Shown: one piece after another, positions 24,106 to 36,735 of the stretch
Layout of the letters: every line of letters starts with the position of its first letter
How positions within the stretch are numbered: the stretch's first letter is position 1
From: Planococcus citri
Taxonomy: Eukaryota > Arthropoda > Insecta > Hemiptera > Pseudococcidae
Assembly: GCF_950023065.1 (NCBI RefSeq)
Contig: NC_088679.1
Span: 23,250,001-23,314,000, forward strand
Length of the DNA stretch: 64,000 nucleotides
Direction of reading: 5' to 3'
Made by a program: the position numbers and the translations under genes
Notes under the pieces: model-generated
Database searches by the model: none
Seen by the model: the letters and a program-made list of their open reading frames with translations, nothing else
Told to the model about the DNA's origin: nothing

Positions 24106-25589
24106 CTTTCAGGAGGAGGTAGGTTTTGGCGATTGAGCAAATAATGTTTTTTGATGTTTTTAATAATCGTTTCAAACTAGTAATCAGTTCAATGGGATGT
24201 TTTTAAATATCACATTTTTAAATTTTGAGCGATTAATTGAAAAATGTTATAGGTAGTTTCCATTAGGTACCCTAATTCCAGTCACTTTCTTTTTTTCACA
24301 AACAAAAAGAAAAAAAAAGGACACATTGGGTGTAGTCAAAAATACTTTGCTAGTACAAAAGTTGCACGCAAAAAACAGTGTTGCTACATGATGGGACTGT
24401 TTTACTAGTGTCTTCATGTTACCGAAGCCAGAGTAATTACTAAACAAACATACCTCGTTAATGAAAAACTGTGATTTTGGGTGTTTTTTAAATATTCAAA
24501 CCTAACCTAACCTCACCTAAATGAACTAACATAATATCTCAATAATGAAACTGTGTTTATGAGCAAATAAATTAGAAATGTTTCAACCTTTGACTTTCCA
24601 AAGAAATTTAAAATGAAAAAAAAAAAGTAAAAAAATGTCTACCTCAAAGCTTCACTTGAATCTTCTACCTCCAACGTGCAGTTCCGTAATCATATCCTTT
24701 AGCTGCAGTGGATTTCATCAAAGTACTTTGAAAAGTTTTGAAGAAGATGAGTTCGAAAACATAAATAAAAATTACCTGGTTAAATTCAACTATGATTAAT
24801 TGTTGAATTTTTGTCTTTATATAGTGGACTGTTTTTCTGATATAAGTGAGAGTCAGTTTTTAAAAAAATGGTTGTAATTTATTACTCAACACTTGTAAGT
24901 ATAAACGGGAAACTATCAGCAAAAATGGAAAATAGGTATGTACTGGTATTGTCTGAAATTACCTGCGGTGTCCGAAATTAGGGCAGCCGACAGTAAGTAC
25001 GTACATGAAAATTACGAGGAATTAAAAAATGTTTGAGGACGGAAAATCATGAAAAAACAATGAAAACTAACTACACAAAAAATGATAATAAAAATGACGA
25101 ATTAAAAAAAAAAAAAACATTATTGATAATATTTTTTTTGAACTTCTAGGTATAGGTATTCATCTTTAAAACCATTTGGCCGATTTTTTTTCATTCATTA
25201 TGGAGCGATTTTGAAAGATTTCAATTGTGGGTTAACTTATTTCTTCATTCCACTGAAATGGTACACAACCATTTTCAACACAACTGAAAAAAGATTTGGA
25301 TTTGAGTTCGTATTTCGCGATTCATCTTTGTTGAATAATTTGCAGGATAGGTACTCCAGAATATAACGACAAAAAATCGACGACTCGTTTTTCAGCAAAA
25401 CATTGGTAACTAAAGCAGAAATCACCTTTTTCACTGAATATGATTTCATCATATTTCATTTTGCAAGAAATTATCAACACCCCATTTTGAAACATTCGCA
25501 AAATTAACTAAGAAGTGCATAACATGTAAATTGATTTCTTCACCTAATATGTACATGTACTCGTATGCATTTTTTCATTGAAGATAATA
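24106..25589. other. intergenic, nothing recognised
   Basis: AT-rich DNA with short meaningless frames and a small CCTAACCTAACCTCACC stretch near 24503, which is too short to be telomeric. Confidence 0.45.
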
Positions 25590-26134
25590 CAGTAAGTCCC
25601 GCTTATTAGAATTGCGGATAATAGAATATAATAATTCGGATAATGGAAGGAAATGTGATGGGACAGAACGTTTGTATCTTCTTACATGTAAAATTTTCTG
25701 CTTATTAGAATAGAAAAGCACATTTCATCCGGTTAATAGAATTGACTAATCTTCAAAAGTTGGAAAAAATCACAAATTTTAGCAAAATTTAACAAAAATT
25801 GAATGAAAAAGTGTTGAAAACATTAAAATGGCATAAAAACACAAAATAAAAATTTTGAATTGATAAAAATTGGAAAAAGATGATGAAATTTTTGTAAAAT
25901 TTTATTAAAATCATCCAAAAAAAGTGTTAAAAATATATTAAAAGACCAAAAAATGCAACTAAAAACCCGAAAAATCATTGAAATTAACTTCAGAAAACAT
26001 CAAAAATTATTGATAAAATTTCAACAAAATTGGGAATTTTGCGTTTTTTATTCTTCCGCTTTATGGGATACTCCGGTTTATAGAATCAAACATATACATG
26101 GTCCCAAATCGATTCTAATAAGCGGGACTTACTG
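25590..26134. mobile_element. pogo/Tigger-like MITE with TA duplication
   Basis: CAGTAAGTCCCGCTTATTAG (25590) and its inverse CTAATAAGCGGGACTTACTG (ending 26134) form TIRs of about 24 bp. Each is flanked by TA (25588-25589 and 26135-26136). CAGT termini with a TA duplication are typical of pogo-like Tc1/mariner elements. It is 545 bp. Inner sub-terminal pieces such as GCGGATAATAGAAT repeat the end motif. No transposase is encoded. Confidence 0.88.
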
Positions 26135-27342
26135 TATAAAGTACCTAGGTACCCAATTTTCCGTAAGTACCTAAAAAATGTTGAGGAAAAAAAGTTAAAT
26201 TAATAATAAAAAAAGATTTAAAAAATTAATTTTTAATCAATTATTATTAAGAGAAATATTGAATAATAGGGGTGATCAAAAAATAAATCTTGAGAAGATG
26301 GAAAAAATGGTAGCACAATAATTTGTATTTTAATCGAATATTTAATAGAATGAATGAATATATTAAAAAAGTAATTTAATTTAATTAATTAAATAAAATT
26401 AATAATTTTGAATAATACGATTAACTTTAACTCACAGAAATTTAACTTCATTAAGTTTTCTATTAATTATAATTCACATTAAACAAAATATTATTTTTAA
26501 CACTTTTTTAAATAAAATAATGTGAATATCAGGAATACTGAATTTTATCGGATTTTCCAAATAATTTTTTTTTTATTTTTCCCTTACTTGAAAACGACTT
26601 TGGTCTTACTGCATGTTTGAAATGAGAAAATTTCAAAACATACCCGCTACTGTACAGGAGAGAAAGCAACAAAACTGACAAAAATCATTTAAATTTTCAC
26701 ATTGTCGATTCACATGCTGTGAAACTTATGTGCTTCGAAATTACTATACCTACTTTCATTAATTTTATTCTTTAAAATATATCAATTACGAGTACCTAAG
26801 TATTATTTTTCCGCAAAAGATGTAAATTTTGTTTGTGAGAGTATTTGAGTTGAACACTTGCAATTTTTAAGGTGTAGTACGGAGACGAGGCTTTTTTTAA
26901 CAACAAAAATGATGATAACGATACATACATAAATAATGAATGTTGCAGAGAATTAAATTTTTCAAATGAAGTGATATCATTAGGTAATATATGTATTAGG
27001 TACTTGGTATATTATTCTTCATTTGAAGAATCTGTTAGTCGAATAAATATTTTTTTATGAAGATTTTCTCCCCTGGAATTGATATTTCTCTGCCAGTTAG
27101 CTGAATTTAAGATTCGAAATTTATAGGAATAATAAATGTTTTTCATCGGTAAGTATCAATTTTTAATGAGAATTTCGTTTTTCGTTTTGTTTAAAATATG
27201 TAATGACTAGTGAATTTTTTTCTCGAAATGGAAAAAATGCAATATTGTGTGATTTACGATTTTATTCGCTTGTAAGTCGTAGGAAAAGTGAATGGATGAG
27301 TACAGAAAAAAAAATGTAAGTATAGATTGGTATCTTTCTAAA
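26135..27342. other. very AT-rich intergenic DNA
   Basis: 26150-26560 is mostly A and T with TTAATTAATTAAAT-type self-complementary runs. No gene or defined element was seen. Confidence 0.45.
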
Positions 27343-27573
27343 TTTGAAACAGTGAAATTTCACTGCTTAGCAGTCACGACATTTTTCCTTTTTAAAAGCA
27401 GTAGTTTTTCACTGTAAGACAGTAGACAGTCTACTGAATTGGTCAGTCAAAACGATTTTTTACTGACCAATTCAGTAGATTTTTCATTGCTTTACAGTAA
27501 AAAACTACTTTTACTGCTTTTAAAAAGGCAAAATGTCGTGACTGTTAAGCAGTGAAATTTCACTGTTTCAAAA
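27343..27573. mobile_element. foldback MITE
   Basis: TTTGAAACAGTGAAATTTCA (27343) is the inverse of the sequence ending at 27573. The arms of about 90 bp share CAGTCACGACATTTT, TTTTTAAAAGCAGTA and ACCAATTCAGTAGA near the loop. Non-coding. Confidence 0.88.
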
Positions 27574-29242
27574 GAGGGACTTACGAAATATTAAATTCGT
27601 AAATATTGACACCCTGCATTATGCTGTTAAGATTGATTGGAATATTGCTTTCATCCCCATGAAATCATTCTTCCTTCGGTCGTTATGACGTAACGCACAT
27701 CACCGACACATGGACAAGATGTTAGGACTGTCAAGATTTTTACGAAGAACTCGTGTTTCAAAATTTGCCCATTTCAACTCACTCATTTTTGATTTTTCCT
27801 CTATAACGGTAAGTCCTCACTTATCTGAAATTACCGCAACGAATATTGAGAAAGAATTAAGAGCAGATTTCAGTGAAGCGTGATGTCTCTCGTTTTGCCC
27901 CCTCTCCCCCGAAAAAGTATCACCTGGAAACCATTTCATTATGACAAAATGTACTTTTTTTAAAATTATAGCAGTGCTGATGCTCATGGGTCGAATTAAG
28001 ATACGTATTTTCTGCTCTAGATGAACATTTTATCCCACCCGTATTGAGTATTTGCCAATCTCCCCCTCCTCCCCCCTCCCCTCACATAAAACTATAGATT
28101 TGCATACTCATTCAGGTAAACCCACGTCGAACTTTTTTTGGGATGGGGAGGCAGACAATAATGCATTCAAAGAATTTGAAAAATTTGCTAAGTGAAACTC
28201 AAGTATTGTTGGAAAGAAAAACAAACTGGTCCTGGTGAAGCGAGGATTAGCTTTCAAAAATTGATGATTCAAGAAGTAAAAATATTATTCGAGAGTAAGA
28301 AAAGTGACTTTTTCAACACTTGATATTTAAAAAAATGGAATAGGAATTTCCAAAGTAGGTAATTTACAGTAGTAGGTAAATGAAAAAAAAGAAAACCAGA
28401 AGAGATTTCAAAAACTTGATATTTTTTCTTAAATTCAGGGAAGCATTCTATCCAGAAATTCCATTTTGAAAACAGAAATTTTAAAACAAAATTGATAATT
28501 TCAAAATAATTACAGCATTGCATTATTTGTAATGCAAAAACTAAAAAGTCAATTTTTGTCATATCGACATTGCAAATTTTTAAACACATAACTAGATAAC
28601 CCGTTTTTCGCGCATACTGCGCTCCTCTTCTAGACGTGAATTGTTCATTTTGAAAATTTTGAAAGTATCTTTTTTCGCCTATAATTCCCAAAAAGTCTTG
28701 CTTTTTGCTAACATTGTTATTGTTGCTCTTTGCCGGAAATTGTGAAAGTTTATGGCTGTTTTAATAATTGACAGAAAAAAAAATTGTTTCAAAGCAAAAA
28801 TTCCAATAATTCTTACTTTTTCATCAAAAATAACCCAAAGTGTAACCCGTACGGAAAAATACTATGGTTAACTATAGTATTTTTCCGTACGGGAAATTGT
28901 TCTCTAAAATATCCTGAAAAGCATCACTCTGTCATCGCTTTATCATTCATTAAAATAATGTCCTATTTTTCTACAAAAATTGAAAAAAAGTATCAGCTTT
29001 CTTATAACAATTGCCTGAAAAGTCATGGTTTCATTTAAAGTTGGCAAAAATTTCAAGTTTTAGGCAAAATTGCGAATTAGGCTACCTACTTATCACTTTT
29101 TTAGCAGAATTTGCTGAAAAATTCCAAAAATACTTGTTTTTTTTCCTACAGTTGAAATGAAACTAACACATCGGATTGGATCTAATACCACATAACTGAA
29201 AATTTCAAAGTTTCACTCAACTTTGACCTGGAACTTTTTTAA
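27574..29242. other. intergenic, one palindrome
   Basis: A frame at 28269-28691 on the minus strand (140 codons) is low-complexity Phe/Lys/Ile-rich and shows no domain. The only structured feature is the palindrome at 28846-28893. Confidence 0.45.
28846..28893. repeat. 48-bp loopless palindrome
   Basis: CCCGTACGGAAAAATACTAT starts a 24-bp arm that is immediately followed by its reverse complement, with one mismatch (GGTT against AACT at the centre). It is a potential cruciform or a protein-binding dyad. Confidence 0.88.
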
Positions 29243-31345
29243 GCTTTCTTCAAAACTGCGAATGTGTCAAAATGTATTTTATGGCAAGCTTTTTCTAAGC
29301 AGACTATGAGTACTCTAAATATTGGTTCGGTACTGGAGAATACTTCAATAAAATACTTACTTAACACAATTTTAGAAATATTCCAAGATTTCCGAGTCAA
29401 AAATGCAATTAGGAATTTCCTTAAAACGTGATTCTAATTTTGTCAAGGACTCACAAAAAAAATTCAACCCCTCAGTTGAAAAATCTAAACTCCTACGTAT
29501 AACAGTAGAGATTTTCCCAAATAGTCCGAAACTTGCATAAGTTGATGAAAAAGTGAAATGCTAGATATAACCACTCCAGAACTCAAAAAAATGAAACCAT
29601 GGTTCCAGGATTAATTTTGATACCCAATGTGCTAAAAATAGCACTTTTTCATGTGTACATCAACACCGTTGTTTTTCTGTTTTGAGCTATTTAAAAACTT
29701 TTTAAAGCTCCCTTCAGAAACTTTTCAACTTTTGATAAAAACCATCACAACTAAAGTTTAAAAGCTATTTTCAAATTAAAATATTATTGAGTAGTAGAGA
29801 ATACTGATTGTATGAAGCTTTTTCATGTTTTTTAAGCTTTAGGATTTCATTTAGGCTTTCTTCAAAACTGCGAATGTGTCAAAATGTATTTTATGGCAAG
29901 CTTTTTCTAAGTAGACTATGAGTACTCTAAATTGGTTCGGTACAGGAGAATACTAATTTTTTATGTCATATCTGAAGCTTTCTAAAAAATTTTCAGCTTT
30001 AAGCTTTCTTCAAAATTTCACGAATATGGTCAAAAAGTATTTTTTGGCAAGCTCGATATAGGTAGACTATACATACTTTAAAATATTCATTGGGCACTGG
30101 AGTATTCTAATTTTTACATCATATCTGAAGCTTTTTGGACTTTTTTCAGCTTTAAGCTTCCTTCAGAATTTTGTGAATATGGTCAAAAAGTATTTTTTGG
30201 GGAGCTCTTTTTAGGGAGACTATACATACTTAAAATATTCATTGGACACTGGAGAATTTTAATTGTTCTTATGAAGTATGACGCTTTTTGAACTTTTTAA
30301 AGCTTTAAGCTCCTCCATGACTCACCCCACAACCTCACCGAAAAAATAACTCCAGATTCGAACTCTACGACCTCGAAAACATATCAATCGACATATCACA
30401 CAATAATATAAGAAACATTTGACATTTGAGCTTTTTTGAACTTTAAGCTTTTTTCAAAACTTTACGAATATGGTCAAAAAGTATTTTTGGCAAGCACATT
30501 CTAGGTTGGCCATACATACATTAAAATAGTTATTGGGTACTGAAAAATTCTAATTGTTTATGTCATGTATAACGTTTTTTGAACTTTTTCGAGCTTTGAA
30601 CTTTTTCCAAAATTCTACAAATATGGTCAAAAAACATTTTTTGGCAAGCTCTTTCTAGGTACACTATACGTACTTGCGCGTATACATCGACACAGTCAAT
30701 AATACTGCCTTGAACTTTTTGAGCTTTTTGAAGCTTTTCAAAGCTTTAATCAGAACTTTCCAAAGTTTTTATACCACAACCCCACCAAAAAACTGACTCC
30801 AGATTCGAACTCTACGACCTCGAAAACATATCAATTGACATATTACACAATATAATATAAGGAAAATTTGACATTTGAGCTTTTTTGAGCTTTAAGCTTT
30901 TTTCAAAACTTTACGAATATGGCCAAAAAGTAGTTTTTGGCAAGCACTTTCTGGGTGGACCTCTTACGTAATTTAAAATGTTTATGGGGTATTGAAGAAT
31001 TCTAATTGTTTACGTCATGTACAAAGCTTTTTCAACTTTTTCGAGCTTTAAGCTTTTTATAAAACTTAACAAATATGGTCAAAAAGTATTTTTTGGCAAG
31101 CTCTTTCTAGGTGGACCATACGTACTTTCGCGTATACATCGTCATGCTTGTTTATACTGTATCAATTTTTGAGCTTTTTGAATCTTTTGAAAGCTTTTTT
31201 CAAAACTTTTTGAACTTTTGACTAAAACCTGCACATCTACGGGTCAAAAGCTTTTTTTTGAGACATCGTCGAACAAAATCGGTTCGGCGGTTCTTCCAAA
31301 CGAACGATCACAAAAAAAACACCTTGCTATTAATATATAGATATT
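29243..31345 (+). repeat. degenerate tandem/higher-order repeat, GAGCTTT-rich
   Basis: Units contain GAATATGGTCAAAAAGTATT followed by TTGGCAAGCTCTTTCTAGG. They recur roughly every 145-165 bp from 30.0 to 31.2 kb. A longer period of 442 bp is marked by ACTCCAGATTCGAACTCTAC at about 30349 and 30791. A nearly identical segment of about 97 bp (GCTTTCTTCAAAACTGCGAA...) appears at 29243 and 29853. The first sub-array ends in CTATTAATATATAGAT (about 31328-31343). Confidence 0.8.
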
Positions 31346-32385
31346 GAGCTTTTTTTGAGTTTTAAAGCACAAATTTTTTGTGAACTTTTTTCTTCAACAT
31401 TTGACTTTTTTAGATGCTCTTTCAAGGTATAATATATGTACTACTGTGAATACGTGACATATGCTACATATAGGCTAAAATCAATTATTGAGCTTTTTTG
31501 AGCTTTATGGCACAACTTTTTTGTAAACTTTTTTTTTGACATTGGACTTCTGTCGATGCTCTTTCAAGGTATAATATACATATTTCTCTATATATGTGGA
31601 ATGTACTACGTATAGGCTAAAATCAATTATTGAGCTTTTTTGAGCTTTAAGGCACAACTTTTTTGTGAACTTTTTTCTTCAACATTTGACTTTTTTAGAT
31701 GCTCTTTCAAGGTATAACATACGTACTACTCTGTATACGTCGAATGCGCTACGTATGGACAAAAATCAATTATTGAGCTTTTTTGAGCATTACGGCGCAA
31801 CTTTTTGAAGTTTTGATTAAAACCTGCACATCTACGTGTTAGAAGCTTTTTTTTGAGACTTCGTCGATCAAAATATAATATACATATTTCTCTATACATG
31901 TCGAATGCACTACATATAGGCTAAAATCAATTATTGAGCTTTTTTGAGCTTTATGGCGCAACTTTTTTATGAACTTTTTTCTTCGACATTTGACTTCTTT
32001 TGATGCTCTTTCAAGGTATAATATACGTACTTCTCTGTATACCTCAAGTTGGCTACATATAGACAAAAATCAATTATTGAGCTTTTTTGAGCTTTAAGGC
32101 ACAACTTTTTTGTGAACTTTTTTCTTCAACATTTGACTTTTTTAGATGCTCTTTCAAGGTATAATATACGTACTACTGTGTATACGTCGAATGCGCTACG
32201 TATGGACAAAAATCAATTATTGAGCTTTTTTGAGCTTTACGGCGCAACTTTTTGAACTTTTGATTAAAACCTGCACATCTACGGGTCAAAAGCTTTTTTT
32301 TGAGACTTCGTCGATCAAAATCGGTTCAGCCGTTCCTGAGATCTCGCTGTCACAAGAATCTGGTCATAATTTTAATATATAGATT
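31346..32385 (+). repeat. tandem array, seven units of about 140-165 bp
   Basis: Each unit carries ATTGAGCTTTTTTGAGCTTT, then GAACTTTTTTCTTC, GATGCTCTTTCAAGGTATAA and TACGTACTACT. Unit starts are near 31347, 31488, 31630, 31769, 31931, 32071 and 32217. The array closes with CAAAATCGGTTCAGCCGTTC and TTTTAATATATAGAT, the same closing pair seen at 31277-31343. This suggests one mobile element end duplicated on both sides. There is no open frame. Confidence 0.85.
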
Positions 32386-33258
32386 TTTACGCGTAAAACT
32401 AATTTTTTGTGCTTATTTACGATTTTTCATATTAGAAGAAAAAACGTTTTCAAGATTTGAATTTTGAAGGACAGAAGTTAGTATTATTGACCCGAGCAAA
32501 GCGAGGGCGAAAGCATCTATGTAATAACTCATAGTTAGTTACAAATCACTTTCGCGAGTGTAAAACTTTGTCATGGAATCTCTGGCAAGCTGAAGGGGGA
32601 TGGCTTTGTCCTGCTAGCCCCGTTTTGACTAGCGGCCCTGTAATGCGTGTCTCAAATTTTCGTTGATTGCATCACGTTTTCGCAATGTATTGTTTTCAGT
32701 TTTTTAATTATTCGATCTTTTGAAAAATTCACTGCAATCTCAAATTGCAACATTCTTCAGATCTGATGTTTGTTGGGAGAGGAAGAATTTTATCTTATTC
32801 TATTTAAAGGGTATTCCCGGTTAAGATAGGTGAAATGGCCCTGTTCCCAGATTTGGAAAATCATGATGGACTATTGTTGGGTACCTCCCATAAAAATTTT
32901 CGAGCGGAATTTCCGCCCCCCAACCCACCTCCCTTGGTCAGTATAGCCAAAAAACGTGTTTTTTGCGTGAAAAATTCTGTATCCGTGAGTAATGGGGATA
33001 AAATTCTGGTACCACGTGGAATGTGTAGAGGAAGCATGGGCCTTTCAACACGATTTTTTTCAAAAATTTTTATCGTAGTGGTGGGGGTAAGATTGACAAA
33101 AGAAAACTTTGAACCGCCACAGCTCCGAATTGAAGGGTTGGGCATCAAAACTGTTTTCACCAAAATATGTCTTTTTGCATGTACTTTCTTCCTGCCAATC
33201 CACAAAATTGAAATTTTGTCTGCAAAAGGCTCATATTTGCAAAAAACACTAAAAAATG
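32386..33258. other. non-coding; start of a repeat with an incidental long frame
   Basis: Contains CCCGAGCAAAGCGAGGGCGA (32491), one of several similar phrases in the window. From 32835 a 224-codon plus-strand frame runs into the inverted-repeat element. A 157-codon frame opposes it, and the translation lacks domain features, so it is not called as a gene. Confidence 0.45.
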
Positions 33259-34822
33259 CACGTTTTTCGCGTTTTTTTGCAAAATTATGCGAAATATGCG
33301 AAAAATGCATGAAACAAAAAATGTTGAGCGTCAAATTTTACTCTCGAAAACGTGTTCTAAAGGTTGTCAAAACACTCATCTTCCTGCTTTTGCCAAAATT
33401 TTCAGAAAATTCTTGTTTTTGTCAAATTTTACTGTTTTTGGTCATATTGTTGAAAAATACATTTTCTTCTGACATTATCAAAAAAGTTCTAATATTTTTT
33501 GAAAAATGAACAAAAAACTTGCTTTTAGCCAAAATTTTTAAAACTCCTGCTTTTTGTCAAAATTGTCAGCAAGTTTTACTTTTTTGACAGAATATTGTGG
33601 GCAAATGCCTTTTATTCACCGGTTATGCAAAAAATTCTGTTTTATGCCAAAATGGTCAATAAAATCTTGTTGTTAGCCGAAATAGTCTGAAAGTACAGCT
33701 TTTTCAAAAATTGTCAAAAAGTCCTAAGATTTGTCTGAATTTGTCTAAAAAGTGCTGATTTTTCCACTTTTAAAATCAATCTTTGTATTTTATGTTTTTT
33801 CCTCTCGATTTCCTTTTCTATTCATGTTTTCTAGTTTTCTTTAAAAATAGAAAAATGCTGACTCGAAAAAAATGTGCTATTATACTTGTAAATAAAACAA
33901 TACCTACCTCACATCTAAAGATGAGATACATACACAATTACACAACATCTATTTTTTCAGAAAATTTAGTTAGTATGGGTAAAGGACCTTCAAATATGCT
34001 AAAAAATTAATTTTTCAAACGATTTTTCCCTCTTTATGGGCCAATTTTGGCCGAAAACTTTTTCCCTCTCATGGTCAAACCAAATTTGGATCAAGTTAGT
34101 CAATTTTTTTATGGTTTATAATTTCCATTGAAAATATAAATTGCATAATTCAGCATTTGGTTATTTTTTGAATCACTTTTTTTCATTCACTTTCTTGAGA
34201 CATTGATCGATTTTTCTATAATCGCGTAAATTACCCCTTGATTGTGGGACAATAATCTGATTTTGAACCCATCTATGATCTAGAATGAATTTTAGATGAG
34301 TTTTTTAGTACAATTTTGGGATTTTTTTCAAAGTTTTTGAATTTTGGTAAGATTTGTTGAACATGTGTGTATGGGGTACCTTTTGGATTTGAAAAAGATT
34401 TGGTTTAAATTTTTGAAAATTGAAATTGAAATCTAAATTTGTATCATCTGCAATTACTGATTTTGAGTTAGATTATTGAACAATTTTTGGGTAGTTTGCT
34501 CATTCTTGGTAAATTTTTGTAAGTTTGACTTGTGATATTTTCATTTTGAAGGATTTTTTTGCCAAACTTTGCGGAAACTTGTTTAAATTATTGAAAAGAC
34601 TTTGAGAATTGCAACTGAATCGCTCTGACCTCAATTTGAATTTTGTTTGTATTTTTTTATTCACAGAGCTCATGATTACAATCCTTGCTAACTTCAGTAG
34701 ATGAGTGTTTTGACAACCTTTAGAACACGTTTTCGAGAGTAAAATTTGACGCTCAACATTTTTTGTTTCATGCATTTTTCACATATTTCGCATAATTTTG
34801 CAAAAAAACGCGGAAAAACGTG
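33259..34822. mobile_element. element bounded by 124-bp high-identity inverted repeats
   Basis: The left arm 33259-33381 (CACGTTTTTCGCGTTTTTTT...) and right arm 34699-34822 are inverse copies differing at only a few positions. The 1.3-kb interior holds a degenerate minisatellite of about 30 bp (CTTGCTTTTTGCCAAAATTG variants, 33382-33760) and AT-rich DNA. There is no transposase. The arms may be sub-terminal, since true ends and a target duplication were not identified. Confidence 0.75.
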
Positions 34823-36464
34823 AACATGCAATATACATACAATAATAGTCATCTACCAACCGCTACATTATTTATGACAATTTGATGAAACAATGACTTG
34901 GCGAGTCGGAGTCGTAGATTTGCATTGTTGATAGTTCCCTACAGCATTGTACTCTAAAAGCATCGAATTCCACGAGATAGATTACGAGTTGCAACACTGC
35001 GACAAGATTGCCAATACGTCCCAAATTTTTAAAATTTAAAAATATTCTTGGTGTAATATCACCGCGTCACGATGGCGGATAGTCGTAAAATTGGACTGAT
35101 GAAGAGAAAAACTGTTCTTTTTATGCGAGAAAGACATACTCCTATAATGTGTAGTTGTTCTTGACTCCTTGCGCAATTGAATGAACCCTGAAAAAAAATG
35201 CATTGCAGAAACTTTTCGTGGTGTGCGTTTGATAATTTTAGAAAAAAGAAGGTAAAATTACTGCTCGAGCGAAGGGAGAGCGAAAATTTTTTGAAAAAAT
35301 GGATCCAAGAAACGAAAAAAGGCTCATTTTAGCATGTTTTATAGGGTAAAAATTATGAAATCCGTTCATTTTTCAAAAGGGATTCGTATTTTTAAAAAAC
35401 CTGTCTGTACAAATTACCGTACATGTAATGTAATCCGTACCTATATTGCAAAATTCCGTACGAATACTGTTATTTCCGTACTTTTGGCAGCAATGATTGC
35501 AGACGCATAGTGCTCATTTTGAAGGAAAACGCGACGAACCAACGCCACATCAGCCACATGAAACCGGCTACTGTGGAATTGGAACATTCTAGAACGAAAT
35601 CGGAAATCGTAACCGAGTGCATCATCGCGCTTTTATTATGTAGTGTTGTACTTCGTCTTCAGACGCTGACGGCATTTTCATTTTTCATCGTATGATCGAC
35701 TGATCGTATATCGTTAAAGTGGTGATAAAAGTGAATAATTCGGTGTTTCATGTGTTTGTCTTTGTATCTTTTATTAGATTTTAACGAATTTACTTAGTTA
35801 TACAACGGATCAAGAAAAACGCCTCCAAGAAATGTAAGTAAAACTTCTAGTTTTAATAAATGTATGTAGATAAATGTAATGAGATGTGCGCCGCCAAAAA
35901 TTCTGACCGTTGCTGTCCTCGTGACTAAAAATTCGCGTTTCTTCGGTCCCCTGCCTGAGCCAATGTATGTTTTTGATTAAAACACGTAATGAAGTAATTG
36001 AAATGAAAAAGAAATAAGTTGGAATAGTGTGGTTGAGAGGTTTTGACTTGAAATTTATCATCGCCGTTACTTTTTCTGTATACGGAAAATTCAAAGAAAT
36101 AAGGTTACCTGATGTGTTTTGTATTTTTCTGGCACCCTTATTTGTTTCGTTTGTCTAATGTACCTGAAGTACCTAATATTCTGTGTGACGATAAAATAAG
36201 GAGAAAAATCTATGTATTTGTGGCCGTTCTTTGATAAAAACTGCGGTGATTTTTGGCATTAGGTATATAGAAAATTTTCCTCAGTTTGATTTTTTGACGT
36301 AGTACATAAGTATCTAAAAAGTTGAGAAATATTTTGAAAACTACCTATTTTGAAAATATTTATTTAAGTGAATCTTAGTTTGCTCGAAAGTTGTGGAGTG
36401 CTGTATTGTGTAATGAGAATTTGTATGTACCTACTTATTCGTCGTCCATTTCATGTCTAGCTGT
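34823..36464. other. intergenic, nothing firm
   Basis: A small frame at 35071 starts with a good ATG context but runs only 30 codons. 35905-35952 (CTCGTGACTAAAAATTCGCG...) is a direct copy of the sequence interrupted by the MITE at 36498. A CGAGCGAAGGGAGAGCGAAA phrase lies near 35264. Confidence 0.4.
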
Positions 36465-36735
36465 TGTCGTCGTGATTAAAAATTCGCGTTTCTTCGGTAG
36501 GGTACTGTAAAATGGGTATGATCGACATCAGCCGTTTTGGTTGTGTCGCGTCGTTGTGTACATTCGTCGATAGTAAATGTTGTATAAGTGTGAGCTCTCA
36601 CCCACACTCATACACCATTTACTATCGACGAATGTACACAACGACGCGAGACAACCAAAACGGCTGATGTCGATCATACCCATTTTCCAGTATCCTATCT
36701 TCGGTTAGATCGGTCTGCTGCCTGAGATATTACTC
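36455..36735 (+). repeat. copy of 35905-35952, split by a MITE
   Basis: GTCGTGATTAAAAATTCGCG followed by TTTCTTCGG, then after the MITE TTAGATCGGTCTGCTGCCTG, parallels 35905-35952. The unsplit copy shows the pre-insertion state. Confidence 0.65.
36498..36697. mobile_element. 200-bp hairpin MITE with 7-bp target duplication
   Basis: TAGGGTACTGTAAAATGGGT and the inverse of CCCATTTTCCAGTATCCTA bound nearly perfect 95-bp arms with almost no loop. The flanks repeat TCTTCGG (36491-36497 and 36698-36704). The near-perfect arms indicate a young insertion. The superfamily is unassigned. Confidence 0.88.

Noticed and set aside
24500..24520. Telomere-like CCTAA repeat
   Set aside because: Only two or three imperfect units; not a telomeric tract.
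28269..28691. 140-codon minus-strand frame
   Set aside because: Phe/Lys/Ile-rich low-complexity translation of AT-rich DNA with no motif.
32835..33509. 224-codon plus-strand frame, opposed by a 157-codon minus-strand frame at 32861-33334
   Set aside because: Both strands are open over the same DNA, the translation has no domain, and the 3' part lies in the inverted repeat that recurs at 34699-34822. It is most likely a chance frame in a repeat.
35071..35163. Small gene with ATG in good context (MADSRKIGLMKRKT...)
   Set aside because: Only 30 codons, no donor giving a continuation that I could confirm, no recognised family. An alternative frame with a WTDEEK Myb-like start is also too short to support.
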